Shown piece by piece: positions 26,656 to 31,996 of a stretch of DNA of 31,996 bases; the first letter of the stretch is position 1; every line of letters starts with the position of its first letter. Both the position numbers and the translations under genes were made by a program. Below the pieces are notes generated by a model. It was not told the DNA's origin, did no database searches, and was given only the letters and a program-made list of their open reading frames with translations. This DNA comes from JACKFB01 sp041389525. GTDB taxonomy: Bacteria > Myxococcota_A > UBA9042 > PHBI01 > JACKFB01. The stretch covers positions 1 through 31,996 of the forward strand of contig JAWKRR010000076.1 of NCBI GenBank assembly GCA_041389525.1, written 5' to 3'.

Positions 26656-28576
26656 ATGGGCGATCTTCGATTCCGCAGTGCGGTACTGGCTGCGCTGCTC
26701 GCCGCCGGTTGCGTGCAGGCGCCGCCGCGCCCGCCGCTCTTGCCGCCGCTCAAGGACGCCGAAGCGGGCGCGTCGGATTCGGCTAACGATCTCGCCTCCG
26801 CGGACAGCGCGGAGAGCGACCTCGGTGCTGACACCGAGATTCTGATCGAGGTGGTGGACTCGCGCGACAGCGCAGAAGCCGACGGGGAGGGAGACTCCGA
26901 CGCGATCGGGACGGAGGTGGATGCGGCTGCGCCCGAGTGTGAGCTGGCGATCGACTGTCCGCCTCCCACCGCGTGCCGCGGAGATGCGACCTGCGACCAG
27001 GCCACCGGCAAGTGCAGCTATCCCGACTTGCTTGGTACGCCGTGTGAGGACGGCAACATCTGCACGGAGCTTGGCACCTGCATGGAAGGAGCGTGCGTGG
27101 CGCCCAAGAAGGACTGCGACGACGGGATCCCCTGCACCGAGGACTCCTGCGACGCGCAGAAGGGGTGCCGTCACGACATCAGCAAGTGCGCCTGCACCAA
27201 AGACGAGGACTGCGACGACGGCGACCCCTGCACCCTGGTCGCGTCGTGCAAGTCGCTGACCTGCGTCGGCGGCGAGCCTGTGGATTGCTCGAAGCTGGAC
27301 GCGACCTGCACGGTCGGGCAGTGCGATTCGCTAGATGGTAGCTGCGTTTCTGTGCCGCGAGTCGACGGAGCGCCTTGTGACGACGGTGATCCCTGCACGG
27401 GGGGCGACGGGTGCGTAGCCGGGGCCTGCCAATCGGGCGGCCCAGCCTGCGACGACGCCAACGCCTGCACGACGGACTTGTGTGCCGCGACGACGGGGGA
27501 GTGCTCGAACGTACCAGTGCAGGACGGGACCGCATGCGACGACGGGGATGTGTGCACGATCGGCGACACCTGCAACTCGGGCACTGCATCGCTGCAGTCA
27601 AGCGGCTCGAGGGCCGAACGTGGCGTGGGAGGCGACGTTCAGCCCTGTCGACCCCTCCCTGCGTGTTTGGCACGATGCAGCGACCGGAGGTGAGTACCTC
27701 GTGCTCGCAGCGCCGACGTCCTGGCCCACGTTAACCCACGCAGGCGGGACCGAGCTGCTCAAGTATTCTGCTGACCTTGGGGATAATTCGATCTCGGTAA
27801 CTTGTATCTCGTCCGGCTTGATGCCTCCGGCAAGCTGATCAACTCAACGGTCGTTCACTCCGGACGAGCCGTCCACCATCGAGGACGCAGTGTTCACGCC
27901 TTCCGGGCAGGTGTTTATCCTGGTTAGCCACCCGGCCTGCACGCGTTCGCCGACGGCTCGTTCAACGTCGTGGACGCGGACGCAACCGGATGGACGCACT
28001 CGCTCTACCACAATGCCGCCGGCTTGCGAATGGGACTTGCGATTCGAGCCGGAGCTTCGGCCCCGAGCCGTGTTCTTCGCCGCAGGGAACCTCGACGCGG
28101 GTCGGCGTACTGGCAATACACTCGGCTGCGGTCGCAGGTCCGGTCGCCGCTGGTCCCGCCGGCCCTCGCGCCGCTGGGTCCGGCAAACCCTGGGACGAGT
28201 CGCCGTCAGTCCTCACCTGGACGATTGCCCGGCACGGCCGTCGTGGTCGCAAGATATGGGTCCGTGGCCCCGGGTTCAGTCGACATTCTGGCGCGGGGCG
28301 GCGCCGATCTAAGCTTCGCCGAGCGATTCACGCCGGAGGCTACTCCATGGTGCTCAACGGCGCAATCGGTCCCTCTCGCGCCGACTGAAAGAGGCGACAG
28401 CGACGATCGCGCGATTCTCTCCGGCCGGTGCCGGACGGCAGTACGTGAGCGACGGTGAACGCGGATAGCCCGGATTACACCGATCTCGGCCTCGACATAC
28501 GATGCTCTGCATGGCACCTTCGCAAGCGTTGGTATGAGCAATTCATGACCGTCACCGACGGGGGCGGAAACGCGTG
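26656..28576 (+). pseudogene. Large cysteine-rich surface lipoprotein, frame lost after about 27590
   Basis: The start at 26656 has GGGAGG upstream and a lipoprotein signal (MGDLRFRSAVLAALLAAGC). Residues about 35-95 are Asp/Ala/Ser-rich and disordered (DAEAGASDSANDLASADSAE). About 230 residues of Cys-rich repeats follow, with the pattern CDDGDPCT, CxxGxC and CDDGN/VCT, as found in many myxobacterial surface proteins. After CTIGDTCNSGT near 27585 the frame breaks. Related protein sequence continues in other frames: VAWEATFSPVDPSLRVWHDA and GGEYLVLAAPTSW (27625-27730), then DASGKLINSTVVHSGRA, then FNVVDADATGWTHSLYHNAAG near 27963. This suggests a beta-propeller-like C-terminal domain ending near 28576. 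The N-terminal 310 residues are sound; the remainder needs several indels to read. Confidence 0.7.
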
Positions 28577-28618
28577 ACCTGGATACGCCGAGGATGATTT
28601 GGCCGGCCCGACCTCGGC

Positions 28619-31600
28619 CTACAGTTGCCTTCTCCGAGCAGTCGACACCGCCGGAAACGTGGTTCCGATTGGCCGTTGAACTGCGGAGACCGGCGCGGAC
28701 ACTGCATCGTAACGACTCGGAGCTGGCCCCGGTGTTCGGAAGCCCTGCCGCAGCTCGGCGTCAGTCGGAACTGACTCCGCCAGCAGGAGGTCGATACCGA
28801 ATCGTCTGAGCGCGGCAAGGGAGAGAATCCGCTGGTACTTCTGCCACGTTCTCACCGATTGGGGAGCTGGCCGCTTCTGGCGGTTCTGCCGCCTCTCAAG
28901 CATGCGTCGGCCTGCGAATCCGGCTGGGGCAGGTGCATGGAGCCTCGGCTGCATGCAGCCAACTCTTGAAGATCGGAAGTCCGACACCATATCCATCCGT
29001 CGCATCGATCCGCTTCCACCGCCGCCCTGCGCGCCGTGATCGCCGACGGAGTTGGACGTACGGCAGGGGGCGCACAGGTGGCATTGGCTATGCGAGCCGC
29101 CTATGGGCGCGGGTGCAGACCTTCTGGCCGTTCGTGGACGGCAGGACCGCGCAGTGGTAGCTGCGCCACGCGGACTTGTCCTTCTCGGGGTTGAGTCCAG
29201 TTGGCGCCAGCGGCAATCGGCTTGGGATTCGCAGGTGCGAAGGCACGAACGAGCGGTCACCGTAGCGTTAAAGATCCCGAGCGCGTTGACCTTGGTGGCG
29301 GTCTCGCTCAAGGCGAAACCCGCAGGACAGGCGGTGCAATCTGCGAAGGTGCCGACATCTGGGGCACTAGTTGATGCAGAGGATGCCGTCGCCATCGAAA
29401 GCTCGTGGCCAGCAGAGAGCAGTATCCGCCGGGATTGCTGACATAGGCCGCATCCGTAAGGCGGCTGGATGCTGCGGAGGCAACCGCGAGCGCAGCCGCC
29501 CATTGAGCTGGCGGGCACGTTGTCGCAGCCGGTGATGGGCCCTTTGGTGAAGTCTGTGTCGTCTTTGTCTGAGATCCCACTCACCGTGCACGCGGACCCG
29601 ATGGTCTTGGTGTTCACGAGGCACGAGCTGTCGCAGGCGTCGGTGTCCACCGCGTTGCCGTCGTCGCATTCCTCGCCGAACTGGGGCTCGTAGACGCCGT
29701 TGCCGCAGGTCTTCATGGCGATGGAGCAGTCGGAGATGCAGGCGTTTGCTGTGAGATTGCTGGTGGGCAGCTTCTCGGTGGTGGTGTTGCCGTCGTCGCA
29801 GAACTCGCTCGACGCCAGGTTGCCGTCGCCGCAGACCGCGGGGCCTTCGCAGATGCCGGAGTGGCAGGTCTCGCCGCCGCCGCAGGTGCCGCAGGAGCCG
29901 CCGCAGCCGTTGTCGCCGCAGTTCTTCGACTGGCAGTTTGGAGTACACGGCACTTCGCAGAGGCCGGCCGTGCAGACCTCGCCGCTCTGACACGCGCCGC
30001 AGGTGCCGCCGCAGCCGTCGGCGCCACAGTTTTTGCCGTCGCAGGCCGGTGTGCACGGGACCTCGCAGAGGTCGTCGACCGTACACACCGCCGGGTCGGT
30101 GCATGTGCCGCAGACGTCGCCGCAGCCGTCGTCGCCGCAGTCCTTGTCATCGCAGTCCGGGATACAGGGGACGATGCAGGCGCCGCTTTGGCAGATTTCG
30201 CCAGTCTGGCAGGAGCCGCAGAATCCACCGCAGGCGTCGGGGCCGCAGAGTTTGCCGTCACACACGGGCTCGCAGTCCACCGTGGTGTTGGTCGAGCGGA
30301 GCTCAAGCTGAGTGAGCTTCTGGTCCGGCTCGCAGTTGGCACTCTCGGCCTTGCACCAGCGTGGCGAGAACCTCGGGGCGTATGTGTAGGCCTCGTTGTG
30401 ACGCACCATGAACGCCACGCGGTGGACGCCGGCGACCAGCGTCGTGCAGCCGATCCCGGGGCTCGGTGGCGCCTGGTAGCCCGTCTCGGCCAGCGGCGTC
30501 GGGACGATCTCCGGGTCCACGTAGACCCGCGCGCAGGAGTTGCGCCGCCCCGCGATGTCGTCGTTGCCCAGGCCGCCGGCGCCGGTGTCCACAGAGAAGC
30601 AGACGCGCGCCTCCGCCTCCAGAAAGAAGCTGCCGCTCAGCAGGATCTGAAAGCTGCCGTAGCTGCCCACATGGCTGTCATCGTCGAAGGGCGGCACAAA
30701 TCCGTAGCTGGCGTCGGTGTAATCGGAGGTCGCGTCCGCCAGGTAGTCCCACCCGGCCGAGATCGCGGCGGTCTGGTCGCTGCCCTCGAACGACGCTGCC
30801 ATCAGCGCGTAGTCCGACGGGATCGACCCGCAGCCGCCCTCCCACACCAGCGCGAAGTCGGGCGCGGCGCCGACGATCATCTGCATGCCGTTGTGGATCA
30901 GCGGGTCGGTCCAGTCGAGGCCGTCGGCGTTCTCCAGGCAGTCTGGCAACCCGTCGCCGTCGGCGTCGTTGGACGAGCCGGGCGCAGGCGTCCCGACGCA
31001 CTCCACGTCGCATTGCGAGGCCTTGCCGACCAGCGCGTCATCCGTGCACGCGTCGCCGTCGTCACACGCCGTGGGGCAGTTGCCGTCGCAGGTCTCGTCC
31101 GCCTCGACCACCGAGTTCCCGCAGCACGGCGTGATGGGCGCGTACTGGCACGACTGCGTGCAGCTCGTCGTGTTGAAGACGCTGGTGTCGCTGGTGCACG
31201 CGTCGCCGTCGTCGCAGTCTGCTGGCGTCAGCGCGGGCTCATCGCACATGACCGCCGTGCCGTCCGGCGTACAGACCACCGTGCCCAACACGCAGAAGTC
31301 GAGGTTGGCGTCGCAGTCGGCGCCCAAGCCGTCAAAGTCCTCGTCGGTCTTGCCGTCGCAGTCGTCGTCGAGCCCGTTACAGGACTCGGGATCGCAGGTG
31401 GCGTCTGGCGGATCGGCGTCCGGCGTCACCTCCGAATCCGCCACGGCGTCAACGTCCGGCGCCACGACCGCGTCCGCATCTGACGCCACGTCCGCGTCCT
31501 CCCCCGCGTCGGCGTCGTCGACAACCTCCGCGACGGTCTCCTCATCCGAATCGGCCCCGGCGTCGTCGACCGCGTCCGCATCCGCCGCCGCATCCCCGGC

Positions 31601-31723
31601 GACCACGTCGCGCGGCACCGCGTCGGCCACATCCGACGGCGGCGCCACGTACTCCACGTGCTGGTCGGTACACGCCCCAAGCCCCAGCGCCACGCTCACG
31701 AAAACAAGGAGAAACCGCCTCAC
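28619..31723 (-). CDS. Large Asp- and Cys-rich lipoprotein with MopE, DUF4215 and DGCGG repeats; 3' part frameshifted
   Basis: GTG 31723 follows GGAGG by 6 nt and starts a lipoprotein signal (MRRFLLVFVSVALGLGAC). Residues about 25-105 are an acidic DADA-type linker. CNGLDDDCDGKTDEDFDG is the MopE-type metal-binding motif. DADGDGLPDCLE is a Ca-binding repeat. A globular domain of about 180 residues follows (DYLADATSDYTDASYGFVPP, VGSYGSFQILLSGSFFLEAE), perhaps PA14-like. Four to five repeats of the type CDGKNCGADGCGGTCGAC come next, and then DUF4215 Cys-rich repeats (CGNGVYEPQFGEECDDGN). The sequence is clean to about 29490. Beyond this, family-like residues (ADCTACPAGFALSETATKVN, SLLATSF) alternate between frames, and the formal stop at 28619 is probably not the real one. 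It is likely a cell-surface protein. Confidence 0.75.
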   Translation of the reverse strand: MRRFLLVFVSVALGLGACTDQHVEYVAPPSDVADAVPRDVVAGDAAADADAVDDAGADSDEETVAEVVDDADAGEDADVASDADAVVAPDVDAVADSEVTPDADPPDATCDPESCNGLDDDCDGKTDEDFDGLGADCDANLDFCVLGTVVCTPDGTAVMCDEPALTPADCDDGDACTSDTSVFNTTSCTQSCQYAPITPCCGNSVVEADETCDGNCPTACDDGDACTDDALVGKASQCDVECVGTPAPGSSNDADGDGLPDCLENADGLDWTDPLIHNGMQMIVGAAPDFALVWEGGCGSIPSDYALMAASFEGSDQTAAISAGWDYLADATSDYTDASYGFVPPFDDDSHVGSYGSFQILLSGSFFLEAEARVCFSVDTGAGGLGNDDIAGRRNSCARVYVDPEIVPTPLAETGYQAPPSPGIGCTTLVAGVHRVAFMVRHNEAYTYAPRFSPRWCKAESANCEPDQKLTQLELRSTNTTVDCEPVCDGKLCGPDACGGFCGSCQTGEICQSGACIVPCIPDCDDKDCGDDGCGDVCGTCTDPAVCTVDDLCEVPCTPACDGKNCGADGCGGTCGACQSGEVCTAGLCEVPCTPNCQSKNCGDNGCGGSCGTCGGGETCHSGICEGPAVCGDGNLASSEFCDDGNTTTEKLPTSNLTANACISDCSIAMKTCGNGVYEPQFGEECDDGNAVDTDACDSSCLVNTKTIGSACTVSGISDKDDTDFTKGPITGCDNVPASSMGGCARGCLRSIQPPYGCGLCQQSRRILLSAGHELSMATASSASTSAPDVGTFADCTACPAGFALSETATKVNALGIFNATVTARSCLRTCESQADCRWRQLDSTPRRTSPRGAATTARSCRPRTARRSAPAPIGGSHSQCHLCAPCRTSNSVGDHGAQGGGGSGSMRRMDMVSDFRSSRVGCMQPRLHAPAPAGFAGRRMLERRQNRQKRPAPQSVRTWQKYQRILSLAALRRFGIDLLLAESVPTDAELRQGFRTPGPAPSRYDAVSAPVSAVQRPIGTTFPAVSTARRRQL

Positions 31724-31764
31724 CAGAGACCTCCATCGCACCGCGTGCGCCGATGCGTCGGCGT

Positions 31765-31996
31765 TCAGAGCTTCCGAGCGCCCGCGACAATAGCGTCGAC
31801 GACACCCGGGTCCGCCAACGTCGAGACATCGCCAAGCGCCTCGGGCTGTCCCTCGGCCACCTTGCGCAAGATGCGCCGCATCACCTTGCCCGAGCGCGTC
31901 TTCGGCAGCCCCGGCACAAACTGGTAGAGGTCGACCTTCGCGTGCGCCCCAATCGACGAGCGCACCGCCGCGTTCAGCGCCACCTCGACCTCCGGC
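31765..31996 (-). CDS. acs: Acetyl-CoA synthetase, C-terminal fragment (5' end outside window)
   Basis: The frame is open to the window edge. The residues PEVEVALNAAVRSSIGAHAK and LPKTRSGKVMRRILRKVAEG are the C-terminal domain of AMP-forming acetyl-CoA synthetase. The Lys in SGKVMRR is the catalytic lysine regulated by acetylation in this family. The enzyme activates acetate to acetyl-CoA through acetyl-adenylate. The end (PEALGDVSTLADPGVVDAIVAG) is also typical. Only the last 76 or so residues are visible, so a close relative such as propionyl-CoA synthetase cannot be excluded. Confidence 0.85.
   Translation of the reverse strand, partial: PEVEVALNAAVRSSIGAHAKVDLYQFVPGLPKTRSGKVMRRILRKVAEGQPEALGDVSTLADPGVVDAIVAGARKL

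Noticed and set aside
29861..31483. 540-codon plus-strand frame opposite the Cys-rich lipoprotein
   Set aside because: It is an Ala/Val/Arg-rich antisense shadow; the minus strand carries the clear lipobox, MopE and Cys-repeat pattern.

Overview
The window is GC-rich (roughly 70%) bacterial chromosome. Cysteine-rich, aspartate-rich and thrombospondin-type lipoproteins, DUF4215 and MopE-type motifs, a multidomain lectin and a SUF-type Fe-S assembly locus with a SufU scaffold point to a myxobacterium-like (Myxococcota or related deltaproteobacterial) host. This placement is inference from gene content; there is no rRNA in the window, and I saw no tRNA gene by eye.

Region 1 (1 to about 7.1 kb) is a small chromosomal integron in the unusual inverted arrangement. 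An integron integrase (intI, 6527 to 5529, minus) reads in the same direction as its cassettes, towards the array. Two 93-nt attC sites (1906-1998 and 1020-1112, both on the minus strand) delimit the cassettes. The first cassette (about 1.9 to 5.4 kb) carries a cytosine-5 DNA methyltransferase overlapping a GHKL/MORC-like ATPase with a PD-(D/E)XK-like tail, both broken by many frameshifts. The second (1026-1911) carries a PIN-domain toxin and its small partner with their own promoter. The left edge holds the C-terminal part of a DUF6928-like protein.

Region 2 (7.1 to 18 kb) holds a Uma2/DUF820 nuclease-fold protein followed by a 43-bp tandem repeat, several secreted or lipoprotein genes of unknown role, a HEAT-repeat secreted protein, a DUF1579 protein, a rhomboid protease overlapping an exported protein, a block of four 164-169 bp tandem repeats full of CGCCAAG palindromes, a CopD-like membrane protein and a thrombospondin type 3 lipoprotein.

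Region 3 (17.9 to 24.3 kb) is the Fe-S cluster assembly locus: sufB-sufC-sufD-sufS, tightly spaced or overlapping on the minus strand behind a TTGACA promoter. sufU lies in the same orientation but is separated from sufS by a convergent phytanoyl-CoA dioxygenase-family gene that has a one-base frameshift in a G run.

Region 4 (24.3 kb to the end) encodes a small exported protein, a secreted lectin with three ricin-like repeats and four MVL-type mannan-binding modules (one frameshift), two convergent large cysteine-rich surface lipoproteins whose meeting ends are full of frameshifts, and the C-terminus of acetyl-CoA synthetase.

Two tracts (about 2.1-5.2 kb and 27.6-29.5 kb) have dense indels while neighbouring genes are clean. 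This could be real decay or poor local consensus, and it governs how many genes here are truly broken.
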